Assembly: GCA_949358305.1 (NCBI GenBank)
Contig: OX442315.1
Span: 6,473,875 to 6,537,874 of the forward strand
Origin: Strigamia acuminata
Taxonomy: Eukaryota; Arthropoda; Chilopoda; Geophilomorpha; Linotaeniidae
Reading direction: 5' to 3'
DNA length: 64,000 nt
Part shown: positions 1-12,856 of the stretch, piece by piece
Numbering within the stretch: the first letter of the stretch is position 1
How the letters are laid out: the number at the start of each line of letters is the position of its first letter
Program-made: the position numbers and the translations under genes
The notes under the pieces: generated by a model
What the model was told of the DNA's origin: nothing
Databases searched by the model: none
What the model saw: only the letters and a program-made list of their open reading frames with translations

Positions 1-708
1 ATCCGTTCCCCCACACGATGGGCAGCTGTTGGGGTCCCACGCGTGTTTGGCTGGAGTCTGCTTGCCGTGCGACGTGGCGGAGCTCTTGGGGAAGCGTTTT
101 CCACCCGTCTGTCGCTTCGAATTAAATTTCGCCTTGGCGGCGGAGTTATTATTGGAATTGCTGACCTGATGTACTGCTGTTGTGGGTCTTGCGAAGCTTG
201 CAAGGTCGGAACTGGCCAACTCCGCTGCCGACGCTGCGTCGAGGGCTTCGGCGAACGTCATGTCCTTCTTCAAAACGAGCGTTTCCTGCACGTTTCGCAA
301 GTTGAGGCCCCAAATAAATTGGTTTCGCAGCTCGTCGTCCAGCTTGTCTCCGAATTCACAGTATCGTGTCAGCACTTGCAACTCCACGGCGAAATCACCC
401 ACCAACTCGTTGGGCGCGCGAGTGCGGGAACGGAAGCGCATAACTGCACTTTGCGCGAGCGGCTTTGGTTTCTGGTGCTTCTGCATTAGGGCGACCACAT
501 CGGCGTACTTCATCGTGGTCGGATCCTTCGGCCTGGCTAAATCCGTGATCCGTTTGAACGTCGCCATTCCTACGCAGGCGAGCAGGAAATTGACTTTGTC
601 CGCGTCGGCGTCCACTTTGTTTACTGCGAAGACGCATTTCATCTGCGAAATATACGTCTCCCAGTCGTCGTTGGGATCGTACTTATCCGGTGTGCCGACG
701 TTTGGCAT
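1..708 (-). CDS. Gag polyprotein of an LTR retrotransposon (5' part, runs off left edge)
   Basis: On the minus strand an open frame of 236 codons begins with ATG at 708-706 (MPNVGTPDKYDP) and stays open to the edge of the window. The first 150 residues have the helical, Trp- and Leu-rich character of a Ty3/mdg4-type Gag capsid, for example FIWGLNLRNVQETL and MKYADVVALMQ. A basic linker leads to CPSCGG at the window edge, the start of a CCHC zinc knuckle. Immediately upstream are a primer-binding-site-like sequence and a candidate LTR, so this is the 5' end of an element whose pol lies outside the window. Base composition is clearly more GC-rich than the surroundings. The plus-strand open frames here are shadows. 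Exact clade is not certain. Confidence 0.8.
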   Translation of the reverse strand, partial: MPNVGTPDKYDPNDDWETYISQMKCVFAVNKVDADADKVNFLLACVGMATFKRITDLARPKDPTTMKYADVVALMQKHQKPKPLAQSAVMRFRSRTRAPNELVGDFAVELQVLTRYCEFGDKLDDELRNQFIWGLNLRNVQETLVLKKDMTFAEALDAASAAELASSDLASFARPTTAVHQVSNSNNNSAAKAKFNSKRQTGGKRFPKSSATSHGKQTPAKHAWDPNSCPSCGGTD

Positions 709-877
709 CGTGGAAAGCAACAAAGTTGAAGGAAGCGCACCAAAAGACAAAACGGAGGAACTAGGCCTACTTCTGGGTCCGCGAAGTCCGCGTGGTCAGC
801 GTGGTCAGCAAAAGTCCGAAAAAGTCGCTATTTTTGCACGAAAAAGTTCACAATAAAGAATGTGGATTCTTGTATTA

Positions 878-891
878 CCATCTCGTCGCCA
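878..891 (-). other. Candidate primer binding site
   Basis: On the minus strand TGGCGACGAGATGG lies two bases inside the candidate LTR and about 170 bases before the Gag ATG. A TGGCG start next to the LTR is the usual layout of a tRNA primer site. The tRNA was not identified. Confidence 0.5.
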
Positions 892-893
892 AT

Positions 894-1002
894 TGTTGTG
901 TTCTTATTCGTGATGGTGATAATGATTGTTGGATGAAGCAATAACGATACGTGTCAAGCGGCCATATTTGCATAAGTGAATTTATTAAGTCAAAAGTTAA
1001 CA
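894..1002 (-). repeat. Candidate short 5' LTR
   Basis: On the minus strand this 109-base segment begins TGTTAAC and ends CACAACA, giving TGTT/AACA inverted ends, and directly precedes the candidate primer site. It contains an AATAAA near 980. The partner LTR would lie left of the window, so the boundary toward 1002 is inferred from the terminal motif alone. Confidence 0.5.
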
Positions 1003-1743
1003 CAGGTGGCGCTGCGCAAAGGTAGCGTCACAAATCAACAGGAAATGACAATTACAGAATGGAGTACAGACACTCCAACCGAATTGCAAATGGAAATGAT
1101 TCTGACACAATGTCCGAGTTTAGTAAACGTAAGTTTAAAAGGCTGTCAAACACTTGTCCACAGTGTGATACGGCAAGTTGTCGAATCGAAAGCTCTTCAA
1201 AATCTTCAAGTTTTATCGCTCAATTCGTGTAATTCTATCGGTGTAGATTCGGTGATGAAATTGTTAGAAGCCGACAATCATATGACTCAATTAAACTTAA
1301 TTGAATGCGTAAATATTGATAGTGCAGAATTTCTTGACATTGTCGCTCATGTTGAAAGGATTCATCTAGATGTGCATATTCAACATCGACGTGCTGTACA
1401 CGAGGAAGATGAAAACGTAGTTGAAAATGAACCTATAGTTGTTGAAGTAGAGAGCACGAGTCTAATAATGATGAGGAGAATGATGATGAAAAAAATGGAT
1501 ATGATGATGATGATGGCGATTGCGATGTTGATGGTAATGTTAATAGTGGTGATGACGATATTCATAATAGAATACGTAGATGAAAGTGAGGATAAAGATG
1601 TTAGTGTGTTAAACGTTTTTCTTATGGTCGTTTTCCGATTATCAATTGTTATAAAGTTTATCTATTGTCAATTATCAATTATCAATTGTTTTAAAGTTTA
1701 TCTCTTGTTTGAAATCGTTTTCCGTACCTTAAGCACGATGTAA
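1003..1743 (+). pseudogene. 3' fragment of an LRR-family gene, 5' part replaced by the retrotransposon
   Basis: From about 1081 the frame matches the C-terminal repeats of the intact LRR genes at 23-27 kb (TQCPSLVNVSLKGC, then a VESKALQNLQ block and a VMKLLEA block). The N-terminal BC-box and first repeats are absent. The frame meets the LTR end at about 1002, so the element, or a rearrangement at its edge, removed or separated the 5' half. After residue HIQ the frame continues into an acidic stretch, then near 1461-1463 changes into a run of Met and hydrophobic residues. The +2 frame from 1464 to 1583 instead reads 39 acidic Asp/Glu/Asn-rich codons to a stop, so a one-base indel probably shifted an original acidic tail. 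No start codon is evident. Confidence 0.7.
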
Positions 1744-2552
1744 CTTTTGATGAAAAACTAACTGAAATTTTTACTTAGCTGGATACGTTCTGCTGAGACA
1801 AATAAAACCATGCTTTGCATTCACATTTATTGTAACGTTTTTGGGGATTACATTTCTTGAAACATGAACTAAGGGTCAAAACTGAGAAAACATGACCAAA
1901 AATCAAACTTCCGCATGCACGTCATCCGATCTCAAACCTAAAAGCGCCTCGTTGATGTCGGCGTCTCGGCTCAACCACGCGCGTCCCTCGCTGGTTATCC
2001 ATTAATCATTCTGTTGTGCATGAAATTGACTAGATTTTGCATTGCATCAGTTGAAATTTTTTCCAATTTCACCATTAATTACCAGTTTTAACTCCTCATT
2101 AGGTAAGTATTTGTTTATGAGCGGAAATCCCATTTTTTGCCTAAAAAGTGCATTTTTTGCCTAAAAAGTGCATTTTTTGCCTAAAAAGTGCATTCTTTTG
2201 TCTAAAAGAAGGAATATTGAGTTTTGTCCGCAGGCTGCGTTTAATTTGAGATCCTTATGTTGCAGATGTAATACTTTGGATTTTGTTTTTGAAGTGTTCC
2301 AATGACGATTTTAGTCACATAAATTAGATTGTTACATGAATATATTACTGAAAGAAAAACCTTTTCGTGTCTGGTCTGAAATAGAGCAAATGTTTGGCAA
2401 AAAATTTCACGTTTTTGGAAGACTGTGTGTGGGTTGTAACATCTGGTTTTTGTTTTTACAATCTAATTAGAAATTGGATCCGGTTTCGGAATTATTATAA
2501 ATTAACAAATATGTTTACATTTTATTGAAAAACGGCTTTTAACGGCTAAATT
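1744..2552. other. Intergenic: dispersed repeat and 20-base tandem repeat
   Basis: Positions 1793-1910 are about 120 bases closely similar to 11950-12078, where the same sequence ends the damaged LRR gene. Positions 2131-2210 hold three exact and one diverged copy of a 20-base unit (CATTTTTTGCCTAAAAAGTG). No gene seen in the rest. Confidence 0.6.
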
Positions 2553-3869
2553 TTACAACATGTGTAATTGCAAATCCAAGTTTTGACTTTTGGCATAACG
2601 TTTAATTTCATCGAAAGCTTGAGCGTCAATATTATTACAATTTAGAAGGAATAACTCATTCATTGGATTTCGCATTTCCAGCAATTTTATGATCGAAGTG
2701 GAACTAATAGTGTGGCAATTTGAAAATTCTAAAAATTTCAGATATTGTAGCTCGTTCGACTGAATAAGTTGCAAAAGTAAATCATCAGAAAGTATTTCAA
2801 AATTATTAATCCGCAAACTTTCCAAACGTTTACACGATGCCACCAACATTCTCATTTGCTCTGCATTGATGTGTGAATTTCCACATCTCAAATGCAGTCG
2901 ATGCAGGTTTCTGAATTGAACAGTAATAACATCATCATTTTCATTGGAAATTGAACAAAATATTAACTCTAATTCCTCTAACATTGGCCACGCACGATGA
3001 ATAAGTGCAATATCGACTTCTGCAGATGTAAGACGGAGACTCGTCAATCGTTCTACCCACGTGAAAATACTCAAATCCAGATGAGTTACGACACCGCCCA
3101 AGTCTAAGCTTCTTAAATTTGGAAACCTTGTCCTCAGGATGGGAATATATTTATTACATACAATCTTTGGAAGTTTTTCGAGGGAATAAGTGCGCCATGT
3201 TTTGTTTCTTTGCGCCTGTTCCGCGAATAGGGCGAATAACGCGAGCCACCAACAATGCTCAAACTCTTTTAGAACGGGCAGTTCGTTGAGAACGAACAAA
3301 CATCCATTAATTGTGATACCAGTAACCTCAATATCCATATACTCCAGCTTGACGCAACTGCGTAGCGAGCGAAGCCCAACATCGGTGAAGTTTGCGCTGC
3401 GCCTAACGTCGAGATGTGTCAACAGTGGACAACTCTTTCCAATTGCGGCAGCAACTTCATTCGTGCATTCGCTAATTTTTAGACGTTTAAGTTTTGGTAA
3501 ACTTTGCACCAGTTTGACTGTGGATGCAGTTGGCATTTGCAAAATTTCGTAACATCTATCCAAGGTTAAATCCACAAGGTTTTCACAAAGTTCGCCTATT
3601 TTATCATATAGGGTAATCATGGGCGCATCGAATATATCCAAATGGTGTAATGATCCAGTGCGGGAATGAATGAAAATGTTTGGTGGTACAAATGGTGGAG
3701 TGAATTCACTCGAAAATTCATATCGATTACACAGTCTTTCAAATATGTTGTTGTTAAATATTGGCGGTAAAATTACAAGTTGATCTTGCATCTCTTTCTT
3801 TTGGAAATGAGTCGCCGCCATGTTCAGGCACAATTCTTCCAGACTCAGCGCTGATTTTCAGCGTGGCAT
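2553..3869 (-). pseudogene. LRR protein with premature stop at codon 4 (LRR-1)
   Basis: Aligning to the intact paralogue at 21148, the expected start is ATG at 3869-3867, but codon 4 is TGA (3860-3858) where the paralogue has AGA. Beyond it the frame is open to the stop at 2553 and preserves the family layout: a BC-box-like SLEELCLNMA, a Cul2-box-like LPPIFNNNIF, then LRRs of the AMN1/cysteine-containing type to a C-terminal YAKSQNLDLQL. The next in-frame Met (3821) would give 422 residues but leaves out the BC-box. Either the gene is dead, or it makes an N-terminally shortened protein that cannot recruit Elongin. A solo LTR sits in its upstream region. Strand and repeats are certain; the function is inferred. 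Confidence 0.8.
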
Positions 3870-3935
3870 GTCGGTCGTCGCCGTGTGTGTCAACTGCGAA
3901 TAATAAAAGAGTCAGTTTAAATGGGCAAAACGTAC

Positions 3936-4483
3936 TGTTAAATCCTCTCGTAACAAACTGCAGTCGATGCTTGTTGAAATATTCAGATTGTTCGTACAAA
4001 AAGAATCACCTTTTGTTGTCTCGAGATCGTCCGTTTTGTTGGCACAAAAAGAGTCGCCTTTTTGCTCTGTTGAAACCGTTCGTTTTTCAGGTCTGTTTTC
4101 AACCAGTCTCGGTTGAGAAAATGTAGCACTTTTCTTGGGAACAAACACACACATACACACTGGTTAAAGAAATGTTACACTCTGATTTTATTCTTGTTTC
4201 TACAGAATATATAGCACATCAATTAAAGATAATTGGTCGTTCCCCATTGGTGGAACAAACTACAAAGAACATGAAAACAATGGTTGACAAAAACCTGCTT
4301 CTATTAATAGTGAGGTCAACCAGGAGTTCTAGGAAATCAACGGAGGTCAACTAGGGGTTCTAAGAAATCAACTGGGGTCAAACAACTACTCAAAACAATT
4401 AACAAATTCTTTCTTCATATGCTACTAATCAACAATCATCTAAACAAATTCAAATATTATTTTTTAAAACCCTAGTTTTTACA
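3936..4483. mobile_element. Solo LTR (548 bases) with 5-base target duplication
   Basis: The element begins TGTTAAAT, ends TTTTTACA, and is flanked by CGTAC at 3931-3935 and 4484-4488. The homologous upstream region of the paralogue at 21148 (opposite orientation) reads straight through a single GTACG at 21088-21092, so it is the empty site. TG...CA ends, the 5-base duplication and the absence of coding capacity fit a solo LTR. Confidence 0.8.
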
Positions 4484-6704
4484 CGTACAGCAAGTTATAA
4501 AACACACAAAACCTGCGTTGGCTTCTATATTTTGATGGATGATGTGGTTGAGGTTAAAAGTGGACCGTCATGGTGGTCAAAAACGACATGTGCAAATTTA
4601 TTGCAGTTAATAACTATAGAGGGCGCTGACAGAAGGTCGCCGTTATTATTTGTAATAAAAGGTCAAAGGAGTCTATCAATGCAATACCAGTATACACTTG
4701 GCTGCGTCAAGAAAATTGAAATGATATTTTTAATAAATAAATAAAATATAATTTAGAAATTTTATTTTTTTATTTTTTTATTTTTTTATTTTTAGAGATC
4801 TGAGTTAGTGGGATTTACTCCCTGCTTTTTGAAATATCCACCAAAGAACTCTTGAGGTAAATACGGCGACAGAGAGACGAAATTTGTAGCGCAGAAGGTG
4901 CAAACGTGACGTAATGAGTAAACGGAGCTTGTCAAAATAGTCCCGAGGGAAGAACTATAGAGTAAATAAAATGATTTTTGGCTTATGTTTTCAGGCCAAA
5001 ACATCGATTATCGGGTCAAAGACATCAATTTTTGGAGTAAAAACATGTTTTTGAGCTAAAACATTTATTTTTAGACCAAAAAAAATCATTTTTCCAGCTA
5101 AAAAAGTTCATTTTCGAGCTAAAATAGACAATTTTCGATGTTAGTTAGCTGAAAAATCGTTTTTTTTTTGTCTAAAAATGACATTTTAGCTCAATAACAG
5201 AGCTTTTAGGCCAAAAATTGCCATTTTTGTCTAAAATAACGTTGCGGGATGATTATTGGCCTATAAAAAGTTTATTTTCGGGCTAAAAACATGGATTGTC
5301 GGGCTAATAACATCAAAAGTCGGGCTAAAAACATGGATTGTCGGGCTAATAACATCAAAAGTCGGGCTAAAAACATGGATTGTCGGGCTAATAACAACAA
5401 AATTTAATTACTGTGCAGTCATGAATTGTTATTAATTTAACTGGTATTTTAAATGATATTTAACAAATAAAATTATGAAAAAGGTTAAAAAATACAAAAA
5501 AGAAAACCAAGATCAAGACTTTTTCATGATTTATTTTTTTCGTAATTTTAGCTGTTATTGTGTTAGAGTAAATTTGATGAGCAGTTTTCTAATAAACAGA
5601 AGGTGCTCTTTCTTTTTTTAATTGAGAATTTTGCTCTACCTGTCTTAGTTTAAAAGTTATAGTTGGAATGACCTTGAAGAAAAGGTCAGAGGTAAAATTT
5701 TTTCACATTTTTGAAATGCCTTCACTTACTAGTAGTTTACTAGTACTACATTCGTTTCATTAATCTCACTCAAATGGTCTTTTCGTTATTTGACCGGCTT
5801 CGTTCATTTGGGACACCTTGTATATTAATCGTTAGTTGTGTGTAGTATTTGTTTCATTAATGTTTCTGGTGCAGTTTTTTCCGCTTTCGTTTGGTGTTTA
5901 GTTTTTGACGATCCGAGCCTGCTTTCTCGAGATATTTTGTGTCCCAATTCACCAGGTTAGATTGCATTAGTCATTCCTGAATTTCAGATTGTGGTACTTT
6001 TTGAACTTTTTTAGCTAGATTTTGCAAGGTTTTGTGCAATTTTGCTAGATATTGTAAAATTTTGCTAGATGTTGTAAAATTTTGCTAGGTTTTGTAAAAT
6101 TTTGCTAGATTATGTAAATTTTTGCAAACTTTTGTAAAATTTTGTTAGATTTTGTAAATGTTTGATAGAGTTTGTAAATTTTTGCTAGATTTGAGAAATT
6201 TTATCTAAAGTAAAGTGGTATGGTACGAAACGTACTGTGTATTTGTACCAGTACCGCTGCAGAAATCCACACAATCTGAAATTCTGGTGTGACTACAGTA
6301 GTGCAATCAAACTTGGCAAATTGGGACAAACATTCATTTAAAACGCAAATATCTCGAGAAGGAAAGCTCGGATCATTAAAAACTAAACACCAAACGAAAG
6401 AGCGGAAAAAACTGCACCAGAAACATTAATGAAACAATACTACCGGTACCCGCCACTAATGATTAATATACGGTACTATATTAATTGAACAATACATACA
6501 TTTTTTTAGACTCCCGTAGTAACCCTTCTCGCATTGTCGGGCCGCTTTTATGTGGGCCACCCGGTACATATCCGGTGCTGGAATTAGTGTATGGAATGGA
6601 ATGTCAGTTTTGTATCAAATTTTAAAGGATAGTTAGATTTTATTATATAAATGAAATATTACACCCTGACATTTTCAACGCTATAAAAATGTGTATTTTG
6701 TAAT
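4484..6704. other. Intergenic: duplicated LRR upstream region and repeats
   Basis: About 4484-4960 is an inverted homologue of the upstream region of LRR-4 (about 20690-21090), so both genes were copied together with several hundred bases of 5' flank. Positions 5279-5396 contain nearly three copies of a 42-base unit (CGGGCTAAAAACATGGATTG...). About 6015-6205 contains degenerate 20-base repeats around TTTTGCTAGAT. I see no gene. Confidence 0.6.
5819..6474. repeat. Foldback element with about 120-base arms
   Basis: Arms at 5819-5952 and 6322-6474 are inverted copies (for example TTAATGTTTCTGGTGCAG and its complement, TTTCGTTTGGTGTTTAG and its complement, CTCGAGATAT in both). The loop of about 370 bases holds the TTTTGCTAGAT tandem repeat. 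There is no coding capacity; it resembles a foldback MITE. Confidence 0.65.
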
Positions 6705-8057
6705 CTAATCCACCAGTTGCGTCCGCACATGCACATGCAAATTTTTACTTTTGACGTAACCCTTAATTTCTTCAATAACCGAAGCGAAAATATTGTTACA
6801 TTTCACAATGATTAACTCATTCATTGGATTTTGTAGATCCAACAACTTAATTATTGAAGTAGAGGTAATAAAATTGCATTTTAAAAATGACAACATTTTC
6901 AGATTTTGGAGCGTCTTTGATTCAACAAGTTCTGAAATTAAATCGTCGGAAAGTACGTCACAATTATAAAAGGACAATTCTTCTAACCGTGTACATGGTA
7001 ACAATAACACTTGCAATTCTTGTTCAGTATTACCAGCAAAGACTGGATGTACCGGTACCCGGCCAAAATGCAGTTTACGAAGGTTTTTTAACGGACTATT
7101 AGTAACACCATCACTTTCATTTATAAATCTACAATCGTTTAATGATAATTTTTCTAACATTGGCCAAGCGCGGCCAATGAGTCCTATATTAACTGACAAC
7201 ACACTAAACAGATGGAGACTCGTCAATCGTTGAGGCCACGTTAAAATATTAAAATCCAGAAAGGTTCCGTCACCTAACAAATATAAGCTTCTTAGATGTG
7301 GAAACTTCGTCCTCAGCATGGGAATATGTGCAATATATACAAATGGAACTTTTTCTAAGGAATAAGTGCGTGATGTCGTGTTTCTATTTGACGGTTCTGT
7401 TAACTGACGACGAAATTCTATCCAGTAATCGTGTTCAAACACTTTTAATTTGGACAGTTGGTTAAGAACGAAGAAACACCCATCGATTGTGACACGAGTT
7501 CTATGAATATTCAAATACTCCAGCTTGACACAATCGCTTAACGCCCGGAGACCAACGTCAGTCAGTTTGAAGCAACGCGAAAGGTTGAGACGAGTTAAGA
7601 GTGGACAATTCTTCCCGATGGCGGCAGCAACTTCATCCGTGAATTCATACGTACACTCAATGTCTAAACGTTGACGTTTCGGTAAACTTTGCATCAGTTT
7701 GGTTTGGGATGCAATTGGCACTTGTCGATAGTCGATATCTCCCGAATCTTTTCCTACGTGTAAAGCCACGAGGTTTTCACACACTTTTCCTATTTCACTG
7801 TGTAGAGCAGGCGCGGTCTTACCAAACCAATGAAGATGGCGTAGCGACACGGCGCCGGAATGAATGAAAATGTTGGACTGCAAACGTCGATCGGTTTTGT
7901 CAGCATCAAATTGCAGACACAGTCGTTCAAATATGTTGTTGATAAGTGTGCCCGGTTGATTTACCAGTTGACCTTGCATCTGCTTCTCTTCAAAATTATT
8001 AATCACAACGTCTAGACACAATTTCTCCAGACTCGAAGCTGATTTCCGGCGTGGCAT
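6705..8057 (-). CDS. LRR protein with BC-box (LRR-2), candidate CUL2 substrate receptor
   Basis: Intronless, 450 residues from the family-conserved ATG at 8057 (MPRRKSASSLEKLC); an in-frame ATG at 8096 would add 13 residues. SLEKLCLDVV fits the Elongin-C BC-box pattern (S/T-L-x3-C-x3-aliphatic). The Cul2-box-like stretch after it is weaker here (QPGTLINNIF, lacking the leading Leu-Pro). The rest is leucine-rich repeats of the LTxLNLxxCxxLTDVGL type found in FBXL/AMN1/ZYG11-like receptors, ending KSKNLHVHV. Divergent from RBX1, with start codons about 310 bases apart. The family match is direct; a ubiquitin-ligase receptor role is inferred. An F-box-like reading of the N-terminus is the main alternative. 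Confidence 0.8.
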   Translation of the reverse strand: MPRRKSASSLEKLCLDVVINNFEEKQMQGQLVNQPGTLINNIFERLCLQFDADKTDRRLQSNIFIHSGAVSLRHLHWFGKTAPALHSEIGKVCENLVALHVGKDSGDIDYRQVPIASQTKLMQSLPKRQRLDIECTYEFTDEVAAAIGKNCPLLTRLNLSRCFKLTDVGLRALSDCVKLEYLNIHRTRVTIDGCFFVLNQLSKLKVFEHDYWIEFRRQLTEPSNRNTTSRTYSLEKVPFVYIAHIPMLRTKFPHLRSLYLLGDGTFLDFNILTWPQRLTSLHLFSVLSVNIGLIGRAWPMLEKLSLNDCRFINESDGVTNSPLKNLRKLHFGRVPVHPVFAGNTEQELQVLLLPCTRLEELSFYNCDVLSDDLISELVESKTLQNLKMLSFLKCNFITSTSIIKLLDLQNPMNELIIVKCNNIFASVIEEIKGYVKSKNLHVHVRTQLVD

Positions 8058-8169
8058 GTCGACAGTGTCGTTCAGATGCGAATGATAAAAGCCCATAACT
8101 ATTTCTTTTCACGGGCGAAACGTAAACGGTTGCGAACGATTGAACCGGCTTGAACGTGTGAGATCGAAC

Positions 8170-8293
8170 AGTGATTGGTCAATGGCGTAATGAAGACGAA
8201 GCTAACCGTATTCTTCTTTCGGCCAATCAGTAACGTTCGTATTGGCCAATCAGTAAAGTTTGCTTTGGTCACGGCTACACTCTCCAGTATAAA
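8170..8293. promoter_or_regulatory. Shared divergent promoter: CCAAT boxes and TATA
   Basis: Between LRR-2 and RBX1 are ATTGG at 8174 and two direct repeats of GGCCAATCAGTAA (8221 and 8243), that is three NF-Y-type CCAAT boxes. TATAAA at 8288-8293 lies 73 bases before the RBX1 ATG. Spacing suits plus-strand initiation near 8320; use by LRR-2 is inferred. Confidence 0.55.
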
Positions 8294-8365
8294 CAATTGA
8301 TCGCTTACGAATTTCATTCAAACAATCTTTCGTCTTTCGGTTCGGTCTTCTACAGATCGTTCTTT

Positions 8366-10762
<2,397 letters not shown>

Positions 10763-12061
10763 ATGCCGCGCAAAAAATCAGCACCGAGTCTTGAAAACTT
10801 GTGTTTAAATATGGCGATTATTCATTTTGAAAAGAATGAATTGCAATATCAACTCGTAGATCAACCGCCGGCACTTATCAACAACATATTTGAAAGACTG
10901 TGTCAACGATATGGACATTCACGAAAGCATCCTCGGTTTCCGTCAAACATTTTCATTCATTCCGGCGCCATCTTGTTACACCATTTGACTATGTTTGATA
11001 AACACATATCTACTCTGTGTGATAAAATAAGCCAAATTTGTGTGAACCTTGTGGATTTAAACTTGGAAAAAGATTTATTCAAACCAAAAATGAAGACTTC
11101 TAACACGTGCGTAATCAAACTGGTGCAAAGCTTACCGAAACTTCAACGATTAAACCTTACTTTTAGAGAAGAATATACGGATGAATTAGCCGCTGCGATC
11201 GGAAATAATTGTCCGATGTTGACGCATCTCAACATTCAGGGTTGCATAAACATAACTGACATTGGACTGCAGTCGTTAAGCCGTTGCGACCAGCTCGTGT
11301 TTCTGGATGTTTGGTACACTAAAGCCACAGCCGACGGGTGTTTGTTCGTCCTCAACCAACTGCCCAAATTAAAAGTGTTTAAACACTATCACTGGGGCAA
11401 ATTATTTTCTAAGTTGGCAAATCAATCTAAAAGAAACAAAACATGGAGCACTTATTCCCTCGAACAAGCTATAGATATTAGTAATGAACAGATTCTCGTC
11501 GTAAGGAACAGTTTTCCAAATTTACTATGCTTAAATTTCTTTAATGTCGAACCCCATTTTGATTTTAATATTTTCTTATGGCCTCAACGATTGACCAGTC
11601 TCCATCTATGTGAAGTTAAACCAGTGAGTATTCGACTTATTGATCGAGCTTGGCCAATGTTAGAGGTATTAAGCTTAATGTATTGTACAATTTCCGATGA
11701 AACTGATGATATTATTAATGCTCCTTTGAAAAACCTACGCCAACTGAGTTTAAAGTATTTAGGCTTAATGACGAAACAAGAAATGGAAACTTTATTGGTC
11801 GAGCGTAAAAGTTTAGAAAAATTGGTCTTGCTTGATTGTCCATTGGAACTCCCTTTGAGTTTGATTTCACAACTTGTCAGATTGAAAACTTTAAAATTTA
11901 AAATTTATCAAATGCCACTCTATTACTCCCACTTAACTGCATATTTTTTTGCTGAGACGAATAAAACCATGCTTTGCATTCAAAGTAACAAATTCATTGT
12001 AACATTTTTGGGGTTTACATTTTTTAAAACACGAACAAGAGTCAAAACTGAAAAAACATGA
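10763..12061 (+). pseudogene. LRR protein with frameshifted and replaced C-terminus (LRR-3)
   Basis: Starts at the family ATG (MPRKKSAPSLENLC); BC-box SLENLCLNMA and the partial Cul2-like QPPALINNIF are followed by leucine-rich repeats very close to LRR-4. Near 11910 a one-base shift relative to LRR-4 turns the CHSITPT motif into unrelated residues. From about 11950 the DNA is the dispersed repeat also seen at 1793-1910, which supplies the last 35 or so codons and the stop. The final LRR and the YVKSQNLDL tail are therefore lost. The protein could still be made as a 432-residue variant, so pseudogene status is probable, not proven. Confidence 0.75.
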
Positions 12062-12078
12062 CCAAAAACCGAACTTCC

Positions 12079-12255
12079 GGAAATGGGACGGAATTGGGAC
12101 GGAATTTGGACGGAATGGGGACGGAAATGGGGACGGAAATGGGACGGAATTGGGACGGAAATGGGACGGAAATGGGACGGAAATGGGACGGAAATGGGAC
12201 GGAATTGAGACGGAATTGGGACGGAAATGGGACGGAATTGAGACGGAATTGGGAC
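12079..12255. repeat. 12-base minisatellite (GGGACGGAAATG)
   Basis: About fifteen copies of GGGACGGAAATG / GGGACGGAATTG / GAGACGGAATTG in tandem follow the damaged LRR-3 gene. Both strands are open by chance because the period is a multiple of three. Confidence 0.9.
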
Positions 12256-12856
12256 TGTAACCTAAAAGTATTATGTGGAATGTATTTCTAAAATAAATTA
12301 TTTCCTTTCTTTTGTGTTTCCTCTCTTTCACTTACAAGTATGACCGAATAAAGTGTCCTAATTGAGGATTAGCTTGGTTGCCTCAATAGTTTTAGGTTAC
12401 AAAGCTGAGTTACAATGCTGAGTAGACTAATGTTTCAGACCTTTTTTCTCAAAACTTTTCAGTAAGAAATAATTTTTTTAAGAACAGTTCTAGACTAATT
12501 GGATGATGCTCTACAACTTTCTAATTCACATTTTTGCTCTAACTGTCACGGTTCTCGAGTTACAATATGGATGACCTTGAAGATGACCTAAGAGGTCAAA
12601 TTGGATGTCATAATTGGATTTCCCCCAACATACTACCCTTACAATAATTTTGCTGAATCAACATCTAGAACAGTTTGGGAATTATTTACTGTGAACCAGA
12701 CTTTCTGAACCACCCTGCATAATTGCATACAATTTTATACAATTTTACATATAATTTTATGAGCATTAAGGCTTATTTATCAGCCATTTATCCATAATAG
12801 AATTGAACACACAAACTGAAATAAATTTGAATTTGGCAGTTGTTTATTGTCTAGAT

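Noticed and set aside
43-856. Plus-strand open frames overlapping the Gag region
   Set aside because: They are antisense shadows of the GC-rich Gag frame, which has recognisable Gag features and a zinc-knuckle start on the minus strand.
12058-12331. Glycine/asparagine and proline/serine repeat proteins on both strands
   Set aside because: Both come from the 12-base minisatellite, whose period is a multiple of three.
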